Origin: Xiphydria camelus
Lineage: Eukaryota > Arthropoda > Insecta > Hymenoptera > Xiphydriidae
Assembly (NCBI GenBank): GCA_963678675.1
Contig: OY783196.1
Span: 20,934,827 to 20,998,826, forward strand
Length of the DNA: 64,000 nt
Direction of reading: 5' to 3'
Position numbers and translations under genes: made by a program. Each line of letters starts with the position of its first letter. The stretch's first letter is position 1. This document shows, piece after piece, positions 1 to 11,388 of the stretch. Under the pieces are notes generated by a model. That model ran no database searches and had not been told where the DNA came from. It saw only the letters and a list, made by a program, of their open reading frames with translations.

Positions 1-2175
1 TCGGGCCGCTGAAATCGCTCCTCCCTCGATCGCACTGAGATGACGCGAGATCGGCCGAAGTGGCGATTCTTTCAAAGCATCGATCACATACCGATTTCTC
101 CCCGCGTTCGCAAATTGCTCGGCGCCCCGTCATTGTTTGTCGAGCGTCTATTCATATCGGGGTTAATTAGTCCGCGCTCCAGTTAGTGAAAATTGAATCC
201 AAACAGCCAATCCAACTACGTCGGTTTATTTACTATATATTAACCCGGCAGCTGCGGCGCGCGAGAGACCGATAACTAATTATTCGCGCGGCTCGCGTCG
301 AGTTCAATTAGCGTCGCGGCGTCTTTCAGGTGGCGCGAGTGCTGGACGCCGCGGTGAGAAAAGAAAACTATATGGCGAGAGAGAAAAAACGCGGATATAT
401 TGATTCTTGGGTGGAGGCTACGTGATTGGAGGGTAAATGCGGATTGGGAAACGCATTCTTCGCAGTATGGAGTGAATTGACGAGTTAATCATTCTTTGCG
501 TTGGTGCTGATTTAATATCGTCTGTTATTTTATGATATACTCCTCGTATTGACTACCGTACGGCTTACCATTCAAATTTGTTTGACATTTCAGAGCTACA
601 CCTACGCCTTTGATAAAAGGCAGGCGGGAAGATTCGCAAAGAAAAGAAAAAAAAGTGAGAAGAAGAAGACAGACAGACTCTCAAAGGAAGTATCTCACTA
701 CGGGAGATTATATACACTTCAAAGTGACGAGCAATATTCTCCATAATGTTGTATCTCGAAATAAATATAACCGCGCCGAAATACTCGTTCGGATGCCAAT
801 TTCATTGAGAGCGATTCGATGTTTCCCGCATATGTATACGTGTTTCGACAAAATGTAGGGTTTTATCTTGCTATACAATGTATAGATAACCAGCGGATGC
901 ATTTTGTGTAGATGGAAGTATAGGTCATCGTTCGTGTTATCCCGGAATACGCATTGCAGTGCGGGCAGAAATCATCGAGGCGCAGCTCGGGACAGGTGCG
1001 CGGAACAGGGATGAAAGTTGAGCGAAGGAGGGACGGGAGGGCTCGCCCACCGCAGCTCGACCATTCGATATTTGCTATTACCAATTTTCAGTGCTCAATC
1101 TGTCTTGTATACATATATCGCGCGTCGCTTTTCCGCGTTGCTCGTCCACGAATCGCGCGAGCCACATTCGACAGGAGAATAAATTGAAATCCGCGCGAGA
1201 CGCGGAAATGTGAACATTTTATCGCTGGGTACTTATCGCGACTCGTTTCGCCAAAGACGAGGAGTGCGCGAGATTGCGAATAAGAGGAATGGAAAACTGG
1301 ACGTCGCGAAGGAGCGAGTGGGTCGTTACATCGTTACACGTTCTCAAACTATGTATGATCAAAGGACCTCTCGAGTTCTGCTATTGGATATCACGTAAAC
1401 GAGAGGATCGATAGAGTTTCCATGCATTATTCAAAGGATATCTTTAGGCTTGCAATCATATCTTTACATCGTCTCGAGATAGGTCGTAAAAGATTCTGGG
1501 CGTTTCGTTCAATGACGTCACTTATCCAAGATTATTGCCGTTCGAATGTACGCACGAGAAAGCAAAAAATCTCGAAAAATCGTATTACAAAAGGTGGCGT
1601 TTTTGATACGCGATAACCATTGTATATATCGGAAATCTCTGAAGACGAGTTACAAGACCCGAGGACCTGAAAGTGGTCCACGGAAAATGACGTGCCCCGT
1701 CGGAGTAAAATTTAGTTTTACCCGGGTCTCCCAACGCGATATCACTGTAGCGGCACGTAAAAGCTCATCAGCGACCAGCTAAATTGAATTTTTACGCGAA
1801 TCGACCGTGTCGAAGCGATAAAAGTGGTTTTACCCGTCTATCTATAGGTATATGTTATATACACTTCTTCTTCCATCACGTCCACGTCGATTACTGTCGC
1901 GATAAATTCCGCGGTGGGCGATACGTGTTATGGATAGAGCGGAACGCGCGGGCTAGTAAGGAGAACAAACTGCTTTCCACATCATGGGATTTTGTTGACG
2001 CTCCATCCGAGCTTAAGTTGTCTTTACTTTCAGATTTCACGGTGTCATAGGACGACGCTGACGGTTTAATTTATATACGTTTTTACGGAAGTGGAACAAA
2101 AATCAAGTACTAAATAGAAGGAACATATGGATACGTTATTGCGTATCTTCGGAAAACAGAATCATACATTTCATA
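1..2175. other. Non-coding stretch, no gene recognised
   Basis: No open frame here exceeds about 90 codons and none shows a domain. The first 360 bases are GC-rich with many CGCG steps. A purine-rich run of A and G lies at about 630-680. I see no inverted-repeat element before 2176. Confidence 0.6.
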
Positions 2176-2336
2176 CGAAAAAAAAAGGATTAGTCATTTT
2201 TACAGTGAATCCCGGTAACATCCGACACACTACATTCATAAAAACTTTAACGTTTGACCTCAAGGGACCCTGTTACTGGAATAACTAAAAATTCATGACT
2301 CGTCCTGTGATTTTTTACTAATCGTTCTTCTCCGCG
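2176..2336 (-). mobile_element. Short internally deleted TA-flanked MITE
   Basis: This element lies between TA dinucleotides (2174-2175 and 2337-2338). Its left end reads CGAAAAAAAAAGGATTAGTC and its right end TACTAATCGTTCTTCTCCGCG. The subterminal blocks, including GTTACTGGAATAAC and TTTTTACAGTGAATC, match both ends of the larger element at 56540-57143 in inverted orientation, so it is a reduced copy of that family. The terminal bases are degenerate compared with CACGGAAAAA in the long copy. Confidence 0.7.
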
Positions 2337-3240
2337 TATTAAAAACGTGACCAATTTAATTTTAGTAAATGTCACGAAGCAATACGCGATTCTATTTCAG
2401 AAATTGCGAAAAAAAATGCGCATTTCAAATTTATGCTTCTATCTCGATTTCTAGTTCGCTTTCTCCTATGCATTTCCCTTATCCGTGTCATCGGCTCAAC
2501 GGATATCAAATTGACGTTAAGATTGGCGAGCATGATCTCCAATCGTCCCGATTTTCTCCTCGTAATCTCCGTCCCTTATTCCCCGATCACGGAAAGTACT
2601 CGAATTCAATTTGTAGATACTCCGGCACGCTTCCCGTTCGCTGGCTCCTTCGAACTTTACGCGGGTTTTACTTCCCGTCAAACGGACGTCACGGCGTCGT
2701 GGCGTTCAACGAACGAACTTAGGGGGCGTGACGAAATCGGGGTGATCCCATTCGATTCGTCTCGTACAACCGTGCTGCCATTTATAGAAGAGGATCTCTT
2801 CCAATCTCCTTCTCAGCCTCTAGTATTCGCTCTGTGGCGCAGCCAAGGGGCTCGCATCGTCCATTAAAATCTCAGCTTTGATGAAAATATGTTTGTATAC
2901 TCGTACGTTATTATTTGTACGTGGTAATCGTTAATGCGAATTTATAAATATCTATAATAACAACATTTCGTTTTTTTTCGCAAACCATTAGCATCTATGG
3001 AATATTTAAAATAAAAGTAAAATAACATATAGTTTGATTGTAAAAAATAGAGGTATATGTAATTTACATTTGGAAAATAAAGGAGCAAAAGTAGTCTTTG
3101 TCACATTATGTAATTATGTGTAGATCTTCTCAAGTGTACATATACCATATGAGGCTAAACTTACTCGTCAGGATAGAAAATTCAATCACTCTAGTATCTC
3201 ATTAAGTGCCTATAAGCTTTTGGCTCATATTTGTATAATA
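2337..3240. other. Non-coding stretch, AT-rich in its second half
   Basis: Two overlapping open frames on the plus strand (2369-2722, 2433-2867) have no recognisable domain. From 2870 onward the sequence is AT-rich and unstructured up to the MITE at 3241. Confidence 0.5.
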
Positions 3241-3467
3241 CACTGAGACAAAAATGTACTTGATCGAGATAAACGTGCCTTTGGATAGTCCCAAGAGCGT
3301 ATTTATTCGATTTAAATGAATATATTTTCATTTGATTCAAATAACATCTAATTAATTCAATAATCTAATATTTGCGTCTAACCAATATTCATTTAAATCG
3401 AATAAATATGCTCTTGGGACTATCCAAAGGAACGTTTATTTCGATCAAGTACATTTTTTTCTCAGTG
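3241..3467. mobile_element. TA-flanked inverted-repeat MITE, family 2
   Basis: The left end starts CACTGAGACAAAAATGTACT and the right end finishes ACATTTTTTTCTCAGTG, with TA on both sides (3239-3240, 3468-3469). The arms stay complementary for about 90 bp, including TTGGATAGTCCCAAGAGC and its complement GCTCTTGGGACTATCCAA. It has no coding capacity. A diverged relative lies at 20433-20654. The TA target and terminal sequence point to mobilisation by a Tc1/mariner-type transposase. Confidence 0.85.
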
Positions 3468-6169
3468 TACTTTTTTGAAACTTACATTTTTATCTACAAT
3501 GACAGTTTTACATCGACATAGGCTAAAAATGCATGAATAATGCGATAATATGTAGTGATTGAAGTTTCTTTCCTGGCGAATAAGTTTAGCCTCACATAAT
3601 ACAATATGTATCATGCGCTTTGCGGGTGAACCGACAGGTTGATAATGATTTATCACGAGGAACTCGCCAGTAAACTATGATTCCGCAAATTTCTGAATGC
3701 CCTCCAATTGTTATACACGCAGAGAATGCAGCTAACTCCTGGCAATCGAGGAAGACCGTGAGACAAAACTATCGATCGGCGGGTCATTCGGTCGGAACGG
3801 GCTTTGGAGCTTTCATTGTAATTCCGAACGCTGCGTATTAATGCTTTTGCATAAATCCCTGAGCTAGCTCGAAAACCGCCGTGCTTCGCGAGGATCGCCC
3901 TTGCAAATCCTGCATTTCAGTAAAACGAGAGAGACGGAGCAGATCGTGGTATCGTGGTTGAGGTCGTCTAGATAAACGGGGTATCGAGCATGTTTGATAT
4001 GAGAATGCCGAGATTTCCCACGTCGACTTCACCATTAGACTAATAATAATAGGTGTAGGAATTAGAGAACGTCTTTACGCATGTACAATGAGATGCATTC
4101 AAAGGTCAACTGAACTCAATAATGCCTACGAAAGTCGAGTACAGGTCACTGACCCCGCAGTCAATATAGACACGGGGCCTCCGGTTTCGTCGGAAAGAAA
4201 ACGAGGCTTCGGTGAAGAGAACTCTCGTTCTCTGGTCGGTATACTTACGCGCATTCGGTAGGTAGGTGGGTACATTTCGTCGACTCGGCGGAAGCTGCGC
4301 CAGCAAAACAGGCGAAAAGTCCCGAGGTAGATGTTTACTCTGGATATTTACGTACTTTCGAGTAATTTATAGACGTACCCAGAAATGCCGTTCAAATGAA
4401 TCTCAATGGGTTGAAAGATCAGAAAATAGATGTGTTTTCTTAGAAGTGGAATATTTCAGAATACGGAAATGTGGAGAACTCTTCACTTCGTCGAATTGAT
4501 TTTAAAATACCGGATAAGCGCGCGAGAGAGAAAAACATATTGCGTAAAGATTTGATGACGAGAGTAGAAATGTATATACTCTCGCATCATCGGCAAAGTT
4601 CAGGTCCTCGGCCGCAATGACGTGATTCTACGAAAGCAGCGGGGGGGACGCTAATATAAGTATTTTTCCATAAATGGATTTTTCCCCGCTTTGTGCGACG
4701 AAATACGTTTATTTACGAGGACAGACGTGGCGAAAAGCTGGTTTATTCCCCAAAGTATCGAGTGGAAACAGAAGACGAAGCTTTTAACGTATTCGTTCCA
4801 TGCGTGGTCGGATCTGGTTAGGGTGGAAGAAGACACTCGCGCGCGCGAAGCCTTATAAATATTTCTCCCCGTTTGAAAACATAGGAGAGTGTATTCGGCT
4901 CCGTGTAATGTGCAGTGAAACGAAAGAAGGATGTAATCACCGTGCCGTAGAAAATTGAATACCTTCTACCAGTGTATTATTAGTTGCTACCTAACTTTGA
5001 GAAATACAAGAGCGAACATTTTCGCTCTAAATTTATAAATATAATTATTCAATTTTGTCACACGTATAAACTGCATTTACAACAGTATGATAGTTTCTTA
5101 TTGACCTTTTTGGTCAATCCGAGTAAAGCTGAGAATCTCAAGTTATTATAATTAAACAAAATTGTATCGTTATCGAGCAAATGCAAACGATTAACCACAA
5201 ACGGTCTGAAGTCGTTGCCGATGTCGTTTTTATCTGGATGTTTCTTATCCGTACCAACCACGGTTCCCATTCCGACCGCCGCGCCGGCGTTCTATCGAAT
5301 ACCGGGATTTGTACCACGACCGTTCCTCCCTTAATTAAAGCGCTCAGCGATACTCGTTACGGGGAGTTTAGCTAACTACTCTCTAAGTTATTCCATCCTT
5401 GTTGTTGCATGAAATTGATGTACACATATCTAACGATCACCTGTATTTTTAAAACTCCCTCGTTCTCGTTAAATTTAATCGCATATGCGTAGAATATAAA
5501 ATGAATCGAGAGTACGAGTATTTCAAATTCCATGGTAAGCAAACAAATTTCTCCGTTCAAATAAATATTGACTTATTGAAATCGCGGTATTACGCGAATT
5601 ATTACCTTGCGATGCGTAGGAAGAAATATGCACGGAATAAAATAAGTTACTTTTTGAAGATTAAGACTGACGAAGTACTTACATTTTCCGAACGTAGCAT
5701 AGATAAGATTGTTATTTTCATTCGGATCGCCGACGTTTGCATCTACGCTTATATTAATACAACACATGGAAAATTGGCATTTATATGGTAATGGGAAGAG
5801 GGTAAATCACAAAGGGTCGTGATATTCACCGAGTTGCTTGTAGGCGCGAATCAGCACTAATTAAGCTTGGGCTATTCTCCGGTTCTACACAGTATATGCG
5901 GAAGATTTAATGTCTATATGAACGATCGGGTAATCATGGGGCGACTGTAGGCGCGTTTATGGTTCACCCGGACTGATGAGAAAGCGGGGCAGATCAAACG
6001 TGGCGGTACATTAACTGATAGACCATTTAATAAATTATACAAGCTCTCGACGTTTTGCACCGAATGTCTGTGCTGTACAAAGTATACACTACTGTGCTGG
6101 TATAGCCCCTTTGTCGGATTATCTCCTTGTGTGAAGTCTGTAACTATGTGAGATTTTTAATCACTCTTA
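3468..6169. other. Non-coding stretch, no element recognised
   Basis: Several open frames of 60-96 codons occur on both strands (for example 5501-5791) but none shows a domain or coding-like neighbours. The stretch holds neither a repeated unit nor an inverted repeat longer than about 20 bp that I could find. Confidence 0.5.
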
Positions 6170-6393
6170 CGCTGAGAAAAAAATACAGTAGATTTAACTA
6201 AATCGGCGGTTATAAGTGAGAAAATGCAGATGAAGTTACTTGGACTAATAATTGATTTGAATGGACTACAGCCTGTTTTCTTCAAATAGCAGTCGTTAAT
6301 CGGTATGACCACATTTATTAGTTGAAGCAAATAATTCTGAATTCTCCCACTCGTGAACACCGATTTAATTGAATATACCATTTTTTCTCAGTG
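6170..6393. mobile_element. TA-flanked inverted-repeat MITE, family 1
   Basis: The left end is CGCTGAGAAAAAAATACAG and the right end CCATTTTTTCTCAGTG, flanked by TA at 6168-6169 and 6394-6395. The subterminal block GATTTAACTAAATCGGCGG is typical of this family, which has further copies at 6430-6660, 13497-13721, 43896-44109 and 54816-55037. Length is close to 224 bp and no protein is encoded. Confidence 0.85.
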
Positions 6394-6429
6394 TATACAC
6401 ACACAGACACACATATATAATTAGATCTA

Positions 6430-6660
6430 CACTGAGAAAAAAGTATGGTAGATTTTACTAAATTAGCGGTTACGGGCGAGGGGACGCATATTTAGTTATA
6501 ATAATTAAACTAATAATTTGCTAGACTTGACTACAGCTTGTTTTCCTCAAACAATTTCAAATCATTACAATCAAATTATTTAATTCAAGTAACCAAATTG
6601 ACGTTCCCCTGCTCGTGTCCGTCAATTTAGTCAAATCTACCTACTATTTTTTCCTCTGTG
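6430..6660. mobile_element. TA-flanked inverted-repeat MITE, family 1
   Basis: The left end is CACTGAGAAAAAAGTATGG and the right end TATTTTTTCCTCTGTG, with TA on both sides (6428-6429, 6661-6662). It is closest to the copy at 54816-55037 (shared GGTTACGGGCGAGG-type block and GCTTGTTTTCC block). It sits only 36 bp from the copy at 6170-6393; the gap is a CA/TA-rich simple sequence. Confidence 0.87.
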
Positions 6661-7800
6661 TACGTATTATTCTGTTCAGTGTTCATCCTCAATCAGTTCT
6701 TCTAAAAGTAAAAATGACAGTAAGTTTAACTCTGATTCACCCGTACACCACGGTACTTGCGATAGATAGAACGACGGCGGTATTGGTAATAAAACGAAGT
6801 GCTCTACAGTGCAGCGGATCGCGCACGTAATCGAATCTTGTAGCGACGTTTAGTACAACCACCAGCGCTAGATCCTAAGTACCAGTGCAGGCGCAGTAAA
6901 TGTCTTGCTTCTCGACGTTTAGACTTACATCTGCTCGTTTCGTGGAATAGTACGGAAGGGATTTTCGGAAGCTTATCAGAGAGTTATCTGTTTCACTCAC
7001 TTGGAAATGACTGAGCCAAGATGATTATGAACGAGTAACCATCGAATCTGAATTTCTAGGATCCCTGATGGTAATAAAAGAAAATAAAGGAGATATATTT
7101 ATAGCTGTGGATATTTTTATAATTTTTAATTAACACTATTGATATAGTGACGATCAAAAACCATCGAAATATTTGGTACTATCCGAGCTCCAATTTGACA
7201 TATTTACAGTTATTATTATGGAGACCATAAATAACCTTTGTTCTTGCATTACTTATTTTCGTAGAATCATTGTACCGTAAAAATGTATTACCATTTACCA
7301 TACGTATAGGGTTAAAGGTAATACATGCGGTAAACGACAGCGAAACGACAGTGGCAGGTGCGTAATTTGGGTACACGGGTAGAATGGCGATATAGTTTGC
7401 CAAGAGAGCTACTAAAAACAGGGTTGAAGAGGGACGAATGTTCGCAGGTGGCACGGTCCGATGATCTCGAGTGTGAGTATATACCGACAGGTTTATATAG
7501 CGGGACGTAAAACGTTGTATGCACGGTCGTATGGTTTTGTAGAGACACTCTCGTTATCAAAAATATAACATCTTTATGTGCCCATAATTGCGTCGAGGGT
7601 GGATTTTATCGGGATGATAAAATGTGGAAGAGACAAATAGGTGCTTACGTACGGATGGTAATTTTTGCAAGACAATGGATTCGAGCCTTTTTCCCACATT
7701 AGGAAGATTATCATAAACATGTCGTTCAGTGGGGCGTATACCGTATAAATATCGTATGACGTATATAGCAAATTTTCCATTCCGCATTGAACGGACGCGT
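6661..7800. other. Non-coding stretch
   Basis: Open frames of up to 91 codons on the minus strand at 7179-7560 overlap each other and show no domain. No repeat unit or RNA gene is visible. Confidence 0.45.
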
Positions 7801-7957
7801 TTAATGATTTTTCTCTGAATTTGACTCTGATGCGATATTTGGCTAGTGCTCGAGATTATAATAGTATGCCCACGTCCTATTTAATGCCTACTCCATTTAG
7901 GATCTTGAGCATCGTCCAGACTCCACTCTAGGGTTAAATTCAGGGAAAAATCACTGA
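7801..7957. repeat. Inverted-repeat element, about 157 bp
   Basis: The left arm TTAATGATTTTTCTCTGAAT is complementary to the right arm ATTCAGGGAAAAATCACTGA with few mismatches. The loop of about 100 bp is not repeated elsewhere in the window. It may be a small MITE, but target-site duplications are not clear, so the exact ends are approximate. Confidence 0.55.
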
Positions 7958-9663
7958 CACGCTTCGATTCGTCTTGGGATAGAGCATTTGGCGTATGTTT
8001 CGCGTGATTTCGGGATATCGAAGTACGATAATAACGCGTATGAATAAATGCAATATTGTTAAAAAAATCATGGACGATAAGTTCGTCTTCTTGAAATTAC
8101 CTACTCCACATACAGAAGAAAGTCACTCCGAGTACAGGAAGATTTATTTGGATCAATGTCCAATGTGCAAAATTGATCGAAGGTGAAATAACCCTTAAAT
8201 TCATCGAACCTCATCGATGTGAAATTAAATCTCAGCTCGAAGCTCCTGGCGAATATCCCTTTCCCGAGAATCGCGTGAGAATTTGCGGTTGTAAGGCCGA
8301 GGATCTCTAAAGGCGATAGTATAATTAGCTGCAGCGCTACGGGTTCATCCGATAAGGGGAAGCCCTGCTACGCGAAAGTACGTACTCGTAACACGATGCG
8401 CCAACGCCGAAGCGGCTGGTTAATTCGTTGTTTCGTGCTATCGCATAGAAATTCTGACTATTTCGCGTTCGTTTCGGTATATCGGTCGACTTTTCCAAGT
8501 CTATACACACCGGTCAAATATCGCGGATATATTCGCACTGATAATTTCGCAAACAGAGCCCGTAAATTTTGTATGCACGGATTAAATTGTTTCATTTGGC
8601 ATAAAATTGTAACTTTAAAATACATAATGTGCTCTAACTAAATATTTCAACCATCAATTATCGATGGATTTTCTATTTCACTCCGATGGTACGCATGGAA
8701 CGTGCTATAGGCGACCTCAGCCAGCTGTACCTAAATAAATTATCGTGAAAAATTTGATAAATTTAGGAATTCAAATATCATTTAAAATAACCAACAACTT
8801 AAAAATCATAATAAGAAAGCAAGTACTTAACTAATACTTTTTTTTGCCGTTACTAAACAAATTTTAGAGTACGTACAACTAAGGAGTTGCATGGCTCGAG
8901 CTCAAGAGCTCCGGTCTAAATCTAGTTGACGGAAGACGGTATTATTGTAATACGACGCCAAGACGGGCTGAACATGCATTTTGTGCAACGGATTGCTGTA
9001 CGTGTATGCGTATTCCCTATCCACATATGTAGGCAGACATATGTAAGTGTTTGCTTCTCTATTGAAAATGTAAAATAATATGTATGAAGTTTCACCCAAG
9101 TTAATAAATTTGTGAAATAGATTTATCTAGTAATAATATTGGTACCATTGAAATAAGTAATCTAAAAATTAATTTAAAGTAATAATAAAATACTTCGTTT
9201 GCGATTCTTCGACGAATTATTCATCCTCGATCGCAGAACACGCCATTCAACGGAATTTATTCTATAACTGGACGCTGCACCCGTTGCGTCTGTCATAGAG
9301 AAAACTCGGCACGACGCTCACGTCAGACCGAACGCACAAGTGCGCGTTGAACGTTTCGACAAATCCGCTAGCAATTATCGCGGCACTCGATGCGGCTGAA
9401 ATACGCGCCCAACTGGTGCACGATGGAAAAAAGTGACAATTCGAAAGGAAACGAGAGGAGTATGGAAAAAGAGAGCTTGACTCGTTATTGAAATATACAC
9501 AGCATGTGCCGTTCTGTAGTACGACCTTATATTTCACTAGACATGACTGGTCAAGAGATACTGTAGCCTTCGCTTGGATTTTTCATTCTTGATTTATAGA
9601 TAAAAAATTGAAGATTAATTAACTGTAGTATCTATTTTATGTGTAGCTGCTGGCTTTTCAATT
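7958..9663. other. Non-coding stretch
   Basis: Only short open frames occur, none with a domain. The stretch from 8740 to 8880 is AT-rich. I see nothing that can be called a feature. Confidence 0.45.
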
Positions 9664-9665
9664 TA

Positions 9666-10210
9666 CACTGAGAGAAATAATTGCTAGTGTCCGAAAAATA
9701 TTTCTTGAACCAAGAACACATGATCTGAAAAATATTTAATAATACAGATTCTGGATCGAAGAATATACATTTTTGATTTAAGAATATCTTCATTGAGACA
9801 AGGAGTTCATCATGTACGAAAAAAAAATAATTACTCGAGCCTACCAAATATTTTTTATTAAAGAAAAACCATCCCTTATCTTGGAACTATACACAGAAAA
9901 AAAGAGTTAGTTGGATCTACTGAAAATTACTTACGGGGTCGTAAGTAATTATTTATTTATAGCAATGAAATGTTTTAATATTTCAATTAATTATCTCTTC
10001 CTTGTGCTATTATGTGAGATAATATGTGATTGAAAGGAAGAAATATCAAATTAATATGAAAAGAGATCAAATTGGTCTAAATAAATAATTACTTGCGACC
10101 CCGAAAGTAATGCTTAGTAGATCCGACTAATACTTTTTCTCTGTGTATCATGATATCGTTGATTGAAGGAAATATTCTGTTGGCTCCGGTAATAATTATT
10201 TCTCTCAGTG
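9666..10210. mobile_element. Family 5 MITE, interrupted by a nested MITE
   Basis: The outer element starts CACTGAGAGAAATAATTGCT and ends AATAATTATTTCTCTCAGTG, flanked by TA at 9664-9665 and 10211-10212. Positions 9890-10147 hold a second element with its TA duplication. Without this insert it is about 289 bp, matching the copy at 56691-56975, which shares AGAACATATGAT-type, GAATACAGATTCT-type and AAATAATTAC-CGAGCCT blocks. It is non-coding. The insertion order (family 4 after family 5) is read directly. Confidence 0.85.
9892..10145. mobile_element. Nested family 4 MITE
   Basis: The left end is CACAGAAAAAAAGAGTTAGT and the right end CTAATACTTTTTCTCTGTG, with TA at 9890-9891 and 10146-10147. 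Subterminal blocks GAAAATTACTTACGGGGTCG and the complementary CTTGCGACCCCGAAAGTAAT give long arms. A second copy lies at 23401-23661. The flanking host element has an uninterrupted copy at 56.7 kb, whose sequence at this point reads AATTATATCATG against AACTA-TA-TCATG here, confirming TA as the duplicated target. Confidence 0.88.
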
Positions 10211-10212
10211 TA

Positions 10213-11145
10213 TTCACGAATTCACTCTTATCATTAACGAGCACTTTAATTTCACCCCAGTTCTATCTCCCTTATTGACTTTTCGTGTAAACTATCTATG
10301 GCTTTATGATTTTAACGCGAAATAAAGGCCCGCGATTTCGTAGTGATTCAAAGCATCGAATTTAAATTGAGGATTAGGACCGATGTTAGGATTCGCAGGG
10401 TCGACTAAATCCTTCGGGAAAGTCCCGAGCGGAAACGTGTGCCAAGTTTGGCGAGACGAATGACGGTGACGCGAAGGGCGAGAAAAGAAGACGGCATCCG
10501 CGCGAGTTTTGCGAGGAGCATCGGAGCGAGACAACGGAGGGGATCTCGACCGCGCTGCGACAACCTATCCAATTTTTACGTCGCCCCCGACACTTCACTT
10601 TTCCCTCCTCCCATCGACCCACACATTTCCAAATGTCCTATCCCCAGGCGAAACTGGGATTTACCAGGAATAGACTGTCTCAACTCGTCGAAAATCCATC
10701 ACTGTACCTAACTTCCTTCATGTTGGCTAAATTAACTACGTGAACGAAATATCCCAACCCCAGATATCCCGTGTCGCTCCAACGCGTCCTCGCGACCCGT
10801 CGAGAATGTTGGCGCACCCTACTCGCTAACGGATAACCCCGCAACGTTTTCGCCCGTCCGGAATGGACCCGTATAATTGTATATATCTCCTCAAATCGGG
10901 CTCTAAAAGCCCGAGATTTTGCGTGCCTTTATACCACCCGTTTTACAAGCTATACGACCGCTTCCGAATAACCGACTGATCGTTCGCGATAAGTGAATTG
11001 TTTGGTCGAAAATCGTACGTCGTATGACTTAAATGCGATCGCGAGCTGACTCGCGGATCTAGAAAATGTTTATGGCCAAGGAGATGAGCTGTAAACTCTT
11101 TTCTAAACGTTCGTTTTAATTATCTAGCGAAAGAGAAAAAGCGTC
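10213..11145. other. Non-coding stretch, partly GC-rich
   Basis: Between 10400 and 10900 the sequence is CpG-rich and frames of 76-90 codons are open on both strands, as expected from stop depletion. No domain is visible. A small hairpin CGGGCTCTAAAAGCCCG lies near 10898. Confidence 0.45.
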
Positions 11146-11388
11146 CACTAAGAGAAGAATTTATTTGTAGTTAATAAATGTGTACTTGATATAATGGCGG
11201 AAGAAATATTTTATCAGGCCAAGCAAATTTATGTTAATTATTAATTCGTTCAATATGTTAATTATTATTTATTCATTCAAACAGAAATAGAGTAACTGCT
11301 GACGAATATTTGCTTGGTTCGAAGAAATATTTCTTTCGCCATAATCAAATATATGCATATTAACCACAAATAAACTGTTTTCTCAGTA
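11146..11388. mobile_element. Inverted-repeat MITE, family 3
   Basis: The left end CACTAAGAGAAGAATTTATT and the right end AAATAAACTGTTTTCTCAGTA are complementary, and the arms continue through an ATAATGGCGGAAGAAATATT-type block. TA follows the right end (11389-11390); on the left it is lost. It belongs with 48998-49226, which shares TTGATTATGGCGAAATAAAT. Confidence 0.75.

Noticed and set aside
5966..6001. Second hammerhead candidate (CTGATGAG ... AAAC)
   Set aside because: The core strand CTGATGA is present, but no stem II of more than two pairs forms, the GAAA strand is missing, and no flanking stem or cleavage triplet fits.
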